A stretch of DNA of 64,000 nt. Source: Aquabacterium sp. A3 (GTDB lineage: Bacteria > Pseudomonadota > Gammaproteobacteria > Burkholderiales > Burkholderiaceae_C). The notes below the pieces were generated by a model. That model was not told the origin of the DNA, did no database searches, and saw only the letters and a list, made by a program, of their open reading frames with translations. Position 1 is the first letter of the stretch; the number at the start of each line of letters is the position of its first letter. The position numbers and the translations under genes are program-made. Positions 10,353 to 21,330 of this stretch are shown here, piece after piece. Location of the stretch: assembly GCF_038069945.1 (NCBI RefSeq), contig NZ_JBBPEV010000001.1, positions 1,550,001 to 1,614,000 of the forward strand, given 5' to 3'.

Positions 10353-10595
10353 ATGCGTCCGCTGTTCGCGATCGTGCCTTTGGTGGCCCTGCTCTTCTGG
10401 TTGGGCGAGCCCCAAGGCCAGAGTGCGGCCCTCATGGCCGACAGCAACACCTCCAGCCCGGCCGGTGCCGACCGCCGGTCATCCAGCCTTGAAGAGGGCT
10501 TCCCGCTGAACGCCTCGGTGCTCACGCCCCGCAGCATGACCCACACCGGCGTGAGCGCCCACCTGGTGTCCACCGGCTGGCAGCCCAGTCGCTGA
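10353..10595 (+). CDS. Small putative exported or membrane-anchored protein, 80 residues, unknown
   Basis: I do not recognise this family. The frame starting MRPLFAIVPLVALLFWLG has a convincing signal or anchor segment (residues 3-18) followed by a polar Ser/Thr-rich tail of about 60 residues ending GWQPSR. A promoter-like pair, ATGACC (10290-10295) and TACACT (10314-10319) with an 18-base spacer, stands about 34 bases before the ATG, but the ribosome-binding site is weak. It sits between the divergent dcw and thiamin operons. It could be a lineage-specific small protein or a chance open frame; the hydrophobic N-terminus and promoter make a real gene somewhat more likely. Confidence 0.45.
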   Translation: MRPLFAIVPLVALLFWLGEPQGQSAALMADSNTSSPAGADRRSSSLEEGFPLNASVLTPRSMTHTGVSAHLVSTGWQPSR

Positions 10596-10629
10596 GCCGC
10601 GCCTGACACCGCCCGGCGCCCGGTGGCGC

Positions 10630-10658
10630 TTGATGTCCCGGCCCGAGGGCACTACACT
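10630..10658 (+). promoter_or_regulatory. Candidate sigma70 promoter of the thiamin operon
   Basis: TTGATG (10630-10635), a 17-base spacer, and TACACT (10653-10658). Transcription would begin around 10665, exactly at the 5' edge of the TPP riboswitch, which strengthens the assignment. Confidence 0.7.
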
Positions 10659-10665
10659 GGCCCTT

Positions 10666-12909
<2,244 letters not shown>

Positions 12910-12912
12910 ACC

Positions 12913-14046
12913 ATGACCTCGCACTCCACAGAACAGGACGCCGCCCGGCCCCTGCGCATCGGCATTGCAGGCGCCGGCTTGCTGGGCCGCCTGCTGGCTT
13001 GGACCTTGTGCAAGGCCGGTCACCAGGTCTCGGTCTTTGATCCGTCGCCTGGCCCGGCCGCGCGCTTTGATGGGCACCAGGCTGCCGGCCTCACCGCCGC
13101 CGGGATGCTCAGCCCCCTGGCCGAGCTGGACCAGGCCGACCCCGACGTGGCGGCGCTGGGGTGGCGCTCGCTGGATCGCTGGCGAGACATCACCGCGGCC
13201 CTTGCGCACACCGGACCGCTGGCCCCCTGCTTTCGGCAGTCCGGCAGCCTGCTGGTGGCCCACGGCCCCGATCTGGGCACGGCCCACCGCGTGCTGCAGC
13301 GGCTGGCGCAAGCCCACCAACCGCCCTGGCCGGCCCCCCGGCCGCTGCAGGCCGCCGAACTGCACACACTCGAGCCCGAGCTGCACGGTGCGCAGGGGCC
13401 GCTGCATGCCTGGCTGCTGCCCGATGAAGGCTGCATCGACACCGTGGTCACGATGCAGGCGCTGCACGACCAGGCCTGCACGGCCGAATGGCACTGGGGG
13501 CAGACCGTGACGGACGTGAGCCCCGGTGCGCTGCACCTGCATGACGGCCACACCCTGGCCGTCGACTGGGCCATCGACGTGCGCGGCACAGGCGCGCGCG
13601 CCAGCCTGCCCGTGCGCGGTGTGCGCGGCGAACTGGTCTGGCTGCATGCGCCCGGGGTGCGCCTGACGCGCCCGGTGCGCCTGCTGCATCCGCGACACCG
13701 CGTGTACATCGTGCCGCGTCCGGGCGACGTGGTGCTGGTGGGTGCCAGCGAGCTGGAAAGCGAGGACCGGTCGGGCGTGTCACTGCGCAGCGCGGTCGAG
13801 CTGATGGCCGCCGCGCACAGCGTGCTGCCGGCCCTGGCCGAGGCCCGCATCCTGCGGACCGACACCAACCTGCGCCCCGCCCTGCCCGACCACCGCCCAC
13901 GGCTGCATGCCGAACCCGGCCTGCTGCGCATCAACGGCCTGTACCGCCACGGCTGGTTGCTGGCCCCGGCCCTGGTGGAGGACGGACTGCGGCACCTGAT
14001 GCCCACCTTCACGCCCCCCCTCTCCCCCACCCCCGTGACCGCATGA
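12913..14046 (+). CDS. thiO: FAD-dependent glycine oxidase ThiO
   Basis: ThiO oxidises glycine to the dehydroglycine imine needed by ThiG for thiazole formation. A dinucleotide-binding GIAGAGLLG turn occurs at residues 17-25 and an FAD-binding acidic end at SVFD. The DAO-type C-terminal half contains RHRVYIVPRPGDVVLVGASE and LRPALPDHRP, both typical of glycine/D-amino acid oxidases. The 377-residue length fits. It begins three bases after thiC and overlaps thiS as ATGA. Having thiO rather than thiH means an oxygen-dependent, aerobic route to the imine. Confidence 0.93.
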   Translation: MTSHSTEQDAARPLRIGIAGAGLLGRLLAWTLCKAGHQVSVFDPSPGPAARFDGHQAAGLTAAGMLSPLAELDQADPDVAALGWRSLDRWRDITAALAHTGPLAPCFRQSGSLLVAHGPDLGTAHRVLQRLAQAHQPPWPAPRPLQAAELHTLEPELHGAQGPLHAWLLPDEGCIDTVVTMQALHDQACTAEWHWGQTVTDVSPGALHLHDGHTLAVDWAIDVRGTGARASLPVRGVRGELVWLHAPGVRLTRPVRLLHPRHRVYIVPRPGDVVLVGASELESEDRSGVSLRSAVELMAAAHSVLPALAEARILRTDTNLRPALPDHRPRLHAEPGLLRINGLYRHGWLLAPALVEDGLRHLMPTFTPPLSPTPVTA

Positions 14047-14279
14047 CCGACACACTGACCATCCACACCGAAGCGGGCCCCTTGGCGTTGCCCGCCGGCG
14101 CCACACTGGCCGACGCACTGCGCCGCCTGCTGCCAGGCGATGAGGCCGAGCAGGCCGAAGCGGCCGCGCGCCTGGCCACCGCCGTCAATGGCGACTTTGT
14201 GCCGCGCAACCAGCGCGCCAGCCATGCGCTGCGCGACGGCGACACCGTCTTGTGTTTTGCACCCATCACGGGAGGTTGA
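14043..14279 (+). CDS. thiS: Sulfur carrier protein ThiS
   Basis: ThiS is the small ubiquitin-fold carrier whose C-terminal thiocarboxylate donates sulfur to ThiG. The 78-residue product ends in the obligatory Gly-Gly (FAPITGG) and contains AVNGDFVPRNQRASHALRDGD, the usual family core. It overlaps thiO by four bases and is followed by thiG after three bases. No thiF adenylyltransferase gene is present in the window, so the activating enzyme must be encoded elsewhere. Confidence 0.95.
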   Translation: MTDTLTIHTEAGPLALPAGATLADALRRLLPGDEAEQAEAAARLATAVNGDFVPRNQRASHALRDGDTVLCFAPITGG

Positions 14280-14282
14280 CCC

Positions 14283-15086
14283 ATGGCCACGCAAGACCTC
14301 TGGCACATCGGCGACACCGCCTTGCACAGCCGATTCCTGCTGGGCACGGCCGGCCACCCTTCGCCGGCCGTGCTGCAGCAGGCCATCGAAGCCTCGGGCA
14401 GCCAGGTACTCACCCTGGGGCTCAAACGCACGCTGGCCACCACAGGCCAGGACAACGGCTTCGTGCGGGTGATCCGCGACACCGCACAGGCGTGCAACGC
14501 CCACCTGCTGCCCAACACGGCGGGGTGCCGCAGCGCCCGCGACGCCATCAGCCTGGCCCACATGGCGCGTGAACTGCTGGACACCCGCTGGATCAAGCTC
14601 GAGGTGGTGGGCGATGAACAAACCCTGCAGCCCGACCCGTTCGAGCTGCTGACCGCCGCCAGGCAACTGGTGCAAGACGGCTTCGAGGTGCTGCCGTACT
14701 GCACCGACGACCTGGTGAGCGCCCATCGGCTGGTGGACGCCGGCTGTCGCATCCTCATGCCCTGGGCCGCCCCCATCGGCTCGGGCCTGGGCCTGCTCAA
14801 CCCCTGGGCCTTGCGCACCCTGCGTGCGCGACTGCCCCACATCACCCTGATCGTGGACGCCGGACTGGGCGCCCCCTCGCACGCCACGGCCGCCATGGAG
14901 CTGGGCATGGACGCCGTGCTCCTGAACTCGGCGGTCTCGCAGGCGGGAGACCCGGTGCGCATGGCCCGAGCCTTCGCCCACGGGGTGCGCGCCGGCAGAG
15001 AGGGCTTCCTGGCGGGGCTCATGCCCAGCAGTGATGTGGCCATCGCCACCACCCCGGTGGGTGGCCAGCCCTTTGTCCTGTCATGA
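14283..15086 (+). CDS. thiG: Thiazole synthase ThiG
   Basis: ThiG condenses 1-deoxy-D-xylulose 5-phosphate, dehydroglycine and ThiS-thiocarboxylate into the thiazole phosphate. The 267-residue (beta/alpha)8 protein shows FLLGTAGHPSP at the N-terminus, LPNTAGCRSARDA, the Schiff-base lysine in WIKLEVVGD (K105), CRILMPWAAPIGSGLGL, and the phosphate-binding end VDAGLGAPSHATAAMELG. It is encoded just after thiS and overlaps the thiD/thiE start as ATGA. Confidence 0.96.
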   Translation: MATQDLWHIGDTALHSRFLLGTAGHPSPAVLQQAIEASGSQVLTLGLKRTLATTGQDNGFVRVIRDTAQACNAHLLPNTAGCRSARDAISLAHMARELLDTRWIKLEVVGDEQTLQPDPFELLTAARQLVQDGFEVLPYCTDDLVSAHRLVDAGCRILMPWAAPIGSGLGLLNPWALRTLRARLPHITLIVDAGLGAPSHATAAMELGMDAVLLNSAVSQAGDPVRMARAFAHGVRAGREGFLAGLMPSSDVAIATTPVGGQPFVLS

Positions 15087-16720
15087 GTGCGGCCGTGAAC
15101 CCCATGGCCCCGCCCATCATCTGGTGCATCGGCGGGCTTGACACGGCCGGGGGCGCCGGCCTGAGTGCAGACCAACGCGCCGCCGAGGCCATGGGCGTGC
15201 ACGCCTGCCCGGTGGCGGCCTGCCTGACGGCGCAACACTCACGGGGGGTGTCGATGGTGCAGCCCGTGGACACCACCATGCTGGACGCGCAACTGCTCGC
15301 CCTGGCGCAAGACATGCCGCCGGTGGCGATCAAAACGGGCCTGTTGGGCAGCGCAGCGGCCATCCACACCGTGGCCTGCTGGGTGGACGCCCTACGCCAG
15401 GGCCGCGCAGACGGCCTGCCGGCCCTGGTCGTTGATCCCGTGCTGAGCGCCAGTGCCGGCGGCGCCGCGTTCAGCGACGAGGCGATCGTGGCCGCCTACC
15501 GCACCCACCTCTTGCCCCGCGCCACGGTGATCACGCCCAACCGCGCCGAGGCGGCGGTGCTGGCGGGTGCAGACACCCTGCCGGCCGTGGCGCAAGGCTG
15601 GCGCCAGCAGGGCGTGGGCGCCGTGCTGATCACCGGCGGGGACACCCCCTGCACGGCCGCTGAAGGCTGGTGCCTGGATTGGATGGACACACCACAGGCC
15701 CAAGGCTGGCTGTGCGCCCCCCGGGTGGACACCCCACACCACCACGGCACGGGCTGCACGCTGGCCAGCGGGGTGGCGGCCGCGCTGGCGCTGGGCCATG
15801 TGGCGGCCGATGCCATCGTGTTGGCCAACCTGCTGACGCGCCATGCGCTGATGCACGGCCACCCCGCCGGTCAAGGCGCAGGACCGGTGAAGGCACGAGC
15901 GGGTTTTGCCGCTGGCCCGGCGCTGGGGAGCGCGCCCATGCCCTGGCTGGGCTGGGGAGCCGACCTGCCCTGGCGCCTGCAGGCATCGCCCCTGCACGAT
16001 GGACCCGGCCTGTTCCAGCCGTTCACGCCACCGCATGATGGCTTGTACGGCATCGTGGCCACCGCAGACATGGCCGAGGCCGCCATGCAGGCCGGCATGC
16101 GCTGCGTGCAACTGCGGCACAAGGCCCGCAACGGCCTGGAGGCCCACCTGACCCGTTGCCTGAACGCCGCTGCCCGACATGGCGCCACCCTCATCGTCAA
16201 CGACCACTGGCGCGCGGCCCTGGCCCATCCGGTGCCCACGCCAGTGCAAGCCGGGTACGCCCTGGGCCTGCACCTGGGGCAGGAGGACCTGCTGGCACTC
16301 AGTGCAGACGACCAAGCGCTCTTGCGCGGCCAGGGCCATCGCGTGCAACTCGGGCTGAGCTCTCACAGCCTGTGGGAGCTGGCCCGTGCACTGGGCTGTG
16401 GCCCCAGCCTCATCGCCTGCGGGCCCGTGCAGGCCACCACCACCAAACACATGCCATGGCAACCACAGGGGCGACACAACCTGAGCTGGTGGGTGGCGCA
16501 CAGCCCCGTGCCCGTGGTGGGCATCGGCGGCTTGCTGACGGCCGCCGACCTTCAGCACATGTCAGGCGCTGGTGCGGCCGCGTTGTGTGTGGTCAGGGCA
16601 CTGGGCCAAGACCCCACCGAGTTGCCTGCCCGCCTGGCCGCCTTGCGCACCCTGCGGCTTCAGCCTCATGGCGCTCAGGGCGCTCAGCGCGCTCCCGCGC
16701 TGCCGCATCCTGTGTTGTGA
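15083..16720 (+). CDS. thiDE: Bifunctional HMP(-P) kinase / thiamin-phosphate synthase ThiD-ThiE
   Basis: This 545-residue fusion would phosphorylate HMP-P and then couple HMP-PP with thiazole phosphate to give thiamin phosphate. Residues 1-270 are the ThiD kinase (GLDTAGGAGLSAD near the N-terminus, VAIKTGLLGS, VVDPVLSASAGG, and the anion-hole region HHGTGCTLASGVAAAL). Residues from about 320 are ThiE (YGIVATAD, CVQLRHKARNG, TLIVNDHWR, GLHLGQEDL, PVVGIGGL). The two are joined by a Pro/Gly-rich linker at about 280-315. No stand-alone thiD or thiE occurs in the window. The fusion completes the pathway up to thiamin phosphate; ThiL is not here. Confidence 0.92.
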   Translation: MSAAVNPMAPPIIWCIGGLDTAGGAGLSADQRAAEAMGVHACPVAACLTAQHSRGVSMVQPVDTTMLDAQLLALAQDMPPVAIKTGLLGSAAAIHTVACWVDALRQGRADGLPALVVDPVLSASAGGAAFSDEAIVAAYRTHLLPRATVITPNRAEAAVLAGADTLPAVAQGWRQQGVGAVLITGGDTPCTAAEGWCLDWMDTPQAQGWLCAPRVDTPHHHGTGCTLASGVAAALALGHVAADAIVLANLLTRHALMHGHPAGQGAGPVKARAGFAAGPALGSAPMPWLGWGADLPWRLQASPLHDGPGLFQPFTPPHDGLYGIVATADMAEAAMQAGMRCVQLRHKARNGLEAHLTRCLNAAARHGATLIVNDHWRAALAHPVPTPVQAGYALGLHLGQEDLLALSADDQALLRGQGHRVQLGLSSHSLWELARALGCGPSLIACGPVQATTTKHMPWQPQGRHNLSWWVAHSPVPVVGIGGLLTAADLQHMSGAGAAALCVVRALGQDPTELPARLAALRTLRLQPHGAQGAQRAPALPHPVL

Positions 16721-16732
16721 GCCGGGCACCGT

Positions 16733-17494
16733 TCAGTCGTCATCGTCATCATCATGGTCGTGGCCTTCGCTGTGCTCACCCTGGGCATGCGCTCCCACCA
16801 TGCCCGGGCCATGGGTGCTCCAGCGCTGCGACCAGAACGCCGCCAGCGCCACCAACAGCAGCACCGCCACGCCGCGTTCGACCCACAAACGCACGCCCCG
16901 GGCCGTCCCGCCGCGCACCAGGTCCATGGCCAGCATGCGGCGACGCACCACGCTGAGTGCCGTCACCACCCCCAAGTGGCCCAGCACGGCCAGCAACAGC
17001 GCATTGCCCAGCCACTCATGCAACTCCTCAAGCCACTCCTCCCACACCGTGTCTTCGAGCACGGCGCCACCCAGGTCCATGCCCGCCCCGGTGCTGACCG
17101 ACAGCGCCACCAAGGCCATGAGGGCCACCACCGTCAGGCCAAGCGCCTGCGTCATCCACGCCGAGGCGCCCACCCGCCCCGACACGAACCCCTGCAGCCC
17201 GCGCCACAGGCTCATGCCCATGCGACCCCATCGGGCCAGCCCCGCGCCCGGCGACACCAACGCCCACACCAGCCTGACCATCAATGCGCCAGCGGCCACA
17301 TAGCCCAGGGTCATGTGCACCCCCCGCCACCCGTCCATTTCGGACGTGAACCAGGCCCCCAGCGCGGCCACCGCCAGCACCCAGTGGGTGAGACGCACCA
17401 CCGCATCCCTTCCTCGCGGTGTGGCCGCCGACGCGCGACCGGTGGATGTGGCGGCCGCCGGGGTGGCGGGACGTGAGGTGGCAGATGGCGACAT
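16733..17494 (-). CDS. Cytochrome b561-like membrane protein with His/Asp-rich C-terminal tail
   Basis: The 253-residue protein resembles prokaryotic cytochrome b561 / Ni-Fe hydrogenase cytochrome b-type subunits: four to five membrane segments, with candidate haem ligands in RLTHWVLAVAAL, GVHMTLGYVAAG, ELHEWLGNALLL and AVLGHLGVV. Such proteins pass electrons across the inner membrane. The N-terminal 25 residues are Ser/Ala/Thr-rich. The C-terminus ends in a strongly acidic and histidine-bearing tail (EGHDHDDDDDD), encoded by a run of GAC/GAT codons, which could bind metal. It converges on thiDE with a 12-base gap. No diheme cytochrome partner is adjacent. Confidence 0.75.
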   Translation of the reverse strand: MSPSATSRPATPAAATSTGRASAATPRGRDAVVRLTHWVLAVAALGAWFTSEMDGWRGVHMTLGYVAAGALMVRLVWALVSPGAGLARWGRMGMSLWRGLQGFVSGRVGASAWMTQALGLTVVALMALVALSVSTGAGMDLGGAVLEDTVWEEWLEELHEWLGNALLLAVLGHLGVVTALSVVRRRMLAMDLVRGGTARGVRLWVERGVAVLLLVALAAFWSQRWSTHGPGMVGAHAQGEHSEGHDHDDDDDD

Positions 17495-17696
17495 GGTGGA
17501 TCAGCGCATGGCATGCAGTGGCAGGAGATGGCACCGATGATGCGTGCCCCGCCTGAACGGGCCCTTAAACGCGGGGCGCTTGTGCGGAATGTCCGCCCAG
17601 CCACGGGATAACCCCTTCGATCGTTTAACGAAACACATCCAAACTAGACACCCTGTATTGGCCGATCACGCCACCTCTTCGCCCTGACGTTCTCTG

Positions 17697-19550
17697 ATGT
17701 CTTCGCCGACCGCCGCCCCCGACTGGAAGCACCGTGTGCAGGCAGCCCGCACCCGGATGCTGTTCTCTCACGTCCCGGTCGCTGCGCCCATGGGTGGCGC
17801 GCTGGCGGTGCTCATGCTGGCGTATGTGCACCACCTCCATCCCGTCGCCCTGACCCCCTGGTCGCTGGCCTGGGCGCTGTGCACCCTGACCGTGGAGTGC
17901 CTGGCGGGCGCCCACGCCGTGATGTACCTGCGATCAAGGCGACGGCAAGCACCCGCGTGGAGGCGACGGCTGCTGTACTTCACCGGAGCCACCGGATTCG
18001 TCTGGTCCTTGCTGGTGTGGGCGGTCCCGGTGAGCGAACACCTGGAACTGCGCGCCACGCTGGTGGGCCTGGCATTGGGCGTGGCCGCCTGCGGGGCCTT
18101 CATGTTCACCGCCGACCGCCTGCTGGCGCGGCTGTTTTTTCTGCCCATCGGCACGTCATTGGCCCTTTATTGCGCCCACTACCCGGATGCGCGGGGCCTG
18201 TTTGGCCTGGTGGTGGTGATCGGGTTCATGGGGGTGTTCTGGATGTCGGCCGAACGATCTCACCGTCGGATCGGCGAACTGCTGCGTCTGCGCTTCGAAA
18301 GCGAGCACCTGGCCCAACTGCGGGCGGCCGCGCTGGATGAAGCTCGCCAACTGGGCCAGGCCAAGGACATGTTCCTGGCCACCATGAGCCACGAGATGCG
18401 CACCCCGCTGCACGGCATCCTGGGCCTGTCGAGCATGATGCAACGCGACTCACGTGACGCCGCCACGCACGAACAACTGACCCTGATCCGATCGGCTGGA
18501 ACCCATCTGCTGGGCGTGATCAACGACGTGCTGGACCTCTCCCGCTGTCAGGCCGGCAGGCTGGTGCTGCACAAGGCCCCCGTGGATCTGCATGCCCTGG
18601 TGCGCGAGGTCATTGCCCTGGGTCAGGCACAAGCCGACCAGACCAGCGCCCCGCCCACACTGAGTTGCACCATGGCACCGGACGTGCCCCAGTGGGTGGA
18701 CACGGATGCACACCGCCTGCGACAGGTGCTGATCAACCTGGTGGGCAATGCCATCAAGTTCACTCCGGGCGGCCAGGTGTCGGTGACCGTGGCGCGCACC
18801 CACGGTCAGGCCGCCCTGGCAGACGTGCCCCTGACCTTTTCGGTGAGCGACACCGGCATCGGCATCCCGCCCTCCGAGCTGACCCGCATCTTCGATCCGT
18901 TCCACCAGGTTCACCATCCGGCGCTGGCCCCTCAGGGAACCGGGCTGGGCCTGAGCATCGCTCAACGGATTGCCCAGGCCATGGGCGGCACACTGGCCTG
19001 CAAGAGCCAGCTGGGCCGAGGCAGCACCTTCACGCTGAGTGTGCGCGTCGCGCTCGCGCCCGCCCAGACCACCTCACAGGCCGCCACCGCTCAAGCCAAG
19101 GGTGCGGCCGAGGATGCCCCCAGAGTGCCCCAGGAAGGCGCGCATGTGCTGCTGGTCGAAGACAACCCCATCAACGCGATCGTGGCACGCGCCACCCTGG
19201 AGCAACTGGGCCTGACGGTCAGCGGATGCGAGAACGGTCGCGAAGCCCTGGACTGGCTGTCGAGTCACCACGCCGACCTCGTGCTCATGGACTGCCTGAT
19301 GCCCGAGATGAACGGCCTCGACGCCACCCGGCAGATCCGCGCCCGTGAGCAACAAGCCCCGGGCTTGCGCCCACTGCCCATCATCGCCCTGACCGCCAGC
19401 ACCGAATCCCGTGACCGCATGGCCTGCGTAGAAGCCGGCATGGACGATGTGCTGGGCAAGCCATTCACCAGCGAAGAGCTGGCGGACGTGATCGCGCGGC
19501 ACCTGCCTCAACGGCAGCGGCGTGATGCCGACAGCACGGTGCTCAGTTGA
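17697..19550 (+). CDS. Hybrid sensor histidine kinase with C-terminal receiver domain
   Basis: The 617-residue protein has about five or six membrane segments in residues 25-190, a short coiled linker, a HisKA domain with the phosphoacceptor histidine H232 in [13 protein letters not shown], a HATPase domain with the N box ([11 protein letters not shown]), G1 box (SDTGIGIP) and G2 box (GTGLGLSI), and a receiver domain from about 480 with the phosphoacceptor D532 ([13 protein letters not shown]) and a late GKPF lysine. There is no recognisable periplasmic sensor; the membrane part itself may sense. No response regulator gene adjoins it, so it is an orphan. It overlaps the convergent downstream gene by eight bases. 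Confidence 0.92.
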   Translation: MSSPTAAPDWKHRVQAARTRMLFSHVPVAAPMGGALAVLMLAYVHHLHPVALTPWSLAWALCTLTVECLAGAHAVMYLRSRRRQAPAWRRRLLYFTGATGFVWSLLVWAVPVSEHLELRATLVGLALGVAACGAFMFTADRLLARLFFLPIGTSLALYCAHYPDARGLFGLVVVIGFMGVFWMSAERSHRRIGELLRLRFESEHLAQLRAAALDEARQLGQAKDMFLATMSHEMRTPLHGILGLSSMMQRDSRDAATHEQLTLIRSAGTHLLGVINDVLDLSRCQAGRLVLHKAPVDLHALVREVIALGQAQADQTSAPPTLSCTMAPDVPQWVDTDAHRLRQVLINLVGNAIKFTPGGQVSVTVARTHGQAALADVPLTFSVSDTGIGIPPSELTRIFDPFHQVHHPALAPQGTGLGLSIAQRIAQAMGGTLACKSQLGRGSTFTLSVRVALAPAQTTSQAATAQAKGAAEDAPRVPQEGAHVLLVEDNPINAIVARATLEQLGLTVSGCENGREALDWLSSHHADLVLMDCLMPEMNGLDATRQIRAREQQAPGLRPLPIIALTASTESRDRMACVEAGMDDVLGKPFTSEELADVIARHLPQRQRRDADSTVLS

Positions 19551-20031
19551 GGCTGACGCCCCCCAGCTCGCCCTGGCCGAGCCACTCGCGCAGGGTGCGC
19601 ACCATGTCCCGGTCGGCCTCTACCCAGGCGCTGTGCCGATAGCCGTTGAAATACGCCTCTTCGGCGCTCTGCTCGCCCAGCGCCTCATAGACAAAGCGCA
19701 GCACCATGCGACCGGCGTGGGGCTCCTCCACGGTGATCGTCAGCCGGATGGGCGTGGTGTCGCCGTGCGCCTGCGGCGTGAAGACCAGGCGTTGCAAGGC
19801 CTGAGCTCGCACCTCGTCTTGCAGGGTGTGCGGCCCGAAGCGCAGCACGCGCGCGTACACCCCCGGGGCCGTCTCGGTGCAGTCACAGCCCTGGGGCCCC
19901 AGCGGAAACCGCTGCGGCGTCAAAACCTTCAGCATCAGACCCTGCCAGAGTTGATCACGGGTGAAGGTGGGCGCCAACCAGTCAGCCGCAGGCTGAGGGG
20001 CGTTGATTTCAATCAGGTGCTCGAAGCGCAT
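19543..20031 (-). CDS. SRPBCC family protein (DUF1857-like)
   Basis: The product (162 residues from [10 protein letters not shown]) looks like a START/Bet v 1-fold protein of the DUF1857 type: [22 protein letters not shown], then alternating strands ending in a C-terminal helix. These proteins have a hydrophobic cavity; no substrate is known and I do not assign one. The start at 20031 is chosen because family members begin with the F-E-H-L motif; an in-frame ATG eight codons earlier is possible. It is convergent with the upstream histidine kinase gene and divergent from bioB. Confidence 0.75.
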   Translation of the reverse strand: MRFEHLIEINAPQPAADWLAPTFTRDQLWQGLMLKVLTPQRFPLGPQGCDCTETAPGVYARVLRFGPHTLQDEVRAQALQRLVFTPQAHGDTTPIRLTITVEEPHAGRMVLRFVYEALGEQSAEEAYFNGYRHSAWVEADRDMVRTLREWLGQGELGGVSLN

Positions 20032-20163
20032 GGCCCCGAGCTTAACTTGACGCACAAGACCACTTGCGTCAATGCGCTGATTCCGACGTCAACACAGTCA
20101 CCTGACCAGCAGACTACACTTGCGATGGATTCGACCTTGACCGCCCCAGGCGGTGCCCACGCC

Positions 20164-21240
20164 ATGTCTCAGCGCTCCACCTCTGTTGCTTCTTCTGCCC
20201 AGCCCATCCACCTGGTGAAAAAGCCGGTGCTCAATGCGCATGGCTGTGGTGGCGACTGCACCGATCCGAACTTCGACAACGGCCGCTGGCCGCGCGCGAA
20301 GGTGCTGGCGCTCTTCAACCTGCCGTTCAATGATCTGCTGTGGCAGGCGCAGCAGGTGCACCGCCAGCACTGGGATGCCAACGAGATCGAGCACGCCACG
20401 CTGCTGTCGGTCAAGACCGGCGGCTGCCCTGAAGACTGTGGCTACTGCCCGCAGTCGGCCTCGTACGACACGGGCGTGGAGGCCAGCAAGCTGATGTCAC
20501 CCGACGAAGTGCGTGAGGCCGTGATCGCCGCGCGCGACGCCGGCGCCAGCCGCTTCTGCATGGGTGCGGCCTGGCGCGCCCCGAAAGACCGTGACATCGA
20601 GAAGGTCGCCGAGCTGATTGGTGTCATCAAGCAAGAGGGCCTGGAAGCCTGCTGCACCCTGGGCATGCTGACCGACACCCAGGCACAGTCGCTGAAAAAC
20701 GCTGGCCTGGACTACTACAACCACAACCTCGACACCGCCCCTGAGCTGTACGGCGACATCATCACCACGCGCGACCTCGAAGACCGCCTGCACACGCTCG
20801 AACACGTGCGCAAGGCCAATTTGAAGGTGTGCAGCGGTGGCATCGTCGGCATGGGCGAAACCCGCGAAGGCCGCGCCGGCCTGATCGCCCAGTTGGCCAA
20901 CCTGCCCACCTACCCCGAATCGGTGCCCATCAACGACCTGGTGAGGGTGCCCGGCACGCCGCTGGCCGACACACCCCCGCTCGACCCGCTGGAGTTCGTG
21001 CGCACCATCGCCGTGGCCCGCATCACCATGCCCACGGCCCGCGTGCGCCTGTCGGCCGGCCGCCAGCAAATGAGCGAAGCCGTGCAGGCCCTGTGCTTCC
21101 TGGCGGGTGCCAACTCCATCTTCTACGGCGACAAGCTGCTGACCACCGGCAACCCCGAGTTCGACGCCGACCAGGCACTGATGAACAAGCTGGGATTGCG
21201 CAGCGGCAAGGCGGTGACGGCCCGCGTCAACGCGGCCTGA
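20164..21240 (+). CDS. bioB: Biotin synthase BioB
   Basis: BioB inserts sulfur into dethiobiotin to form biotin, using SAM, a [4Fe-4S] and a [2Fe-2S] cluster. The radical-SAM motif CPEDCGYC gives C88, C92 and C95 by this start. Also present are [31 protein letters not shown] and RLSAGRQQM with the [2Fe-2S] Arg ligand. An ATG at 20125 would add 13 residues, but a TACACT -10-like box at 20114-20119 implies transcription begins near 20126, favouring 20164. The gene is alone, without bioF, bioA or bioD nearby. Confidence 0.95.
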   Translation: MSQRSTSVASSAQPIHLVKKPVLNAHGCGGDCTDPNFDNGRWPRAKVLALFNLPFNDLLWQAQQVHRQHWDANEIEHATLLSVKTGGCPEDCGYCPQSASYDTGVEASKLMSPDEVREAVIAARDAGASRFCMGAAWRAPKDRDIEKVAELIGVIKQEGLEACCTLGMLTDTQAQSLKNAGLDYYNHNLDTAPELYGDIITTRDLEDRLHTLEHVRKANLKVCSGGIVGMGETREGRAGLIAQLANLPTYPESVPINDLVRVPGTPLADTPPLDPLEFVRTIAVARITMPTARVRLSAGRQQMSEAVQALCFLAGANSIFYGDKLLTTGNPEFDADQALMNKLGLRSGKAVTARVNAA

Positions 21241-21330
21241 GCCTCCAGCGCGCCCCGGTAGATCCCGGGGTGGTGCGCCAGGGGCGTCTGAGCAGATAAT
21301 CGCGTTACAACGTTTCTGCACCTCCCACCG

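Noticed and set aside
19522..20163. Long upstream extension of the bioB frame (would make a 572-residue protein)
   Set aside because: The extension is antisense to the DUF1857-like gene, and a -10-like box at 20114-20119 separates it from bioB.
21253..21270. Hairpin CCCCGG-N6-CCGGGG after bioB as an intrinsic terminator
   Set aside because: Stem is plausible but there is no T-run after it, so it is noted in the neighbouring gene entry but not called as a terminator.
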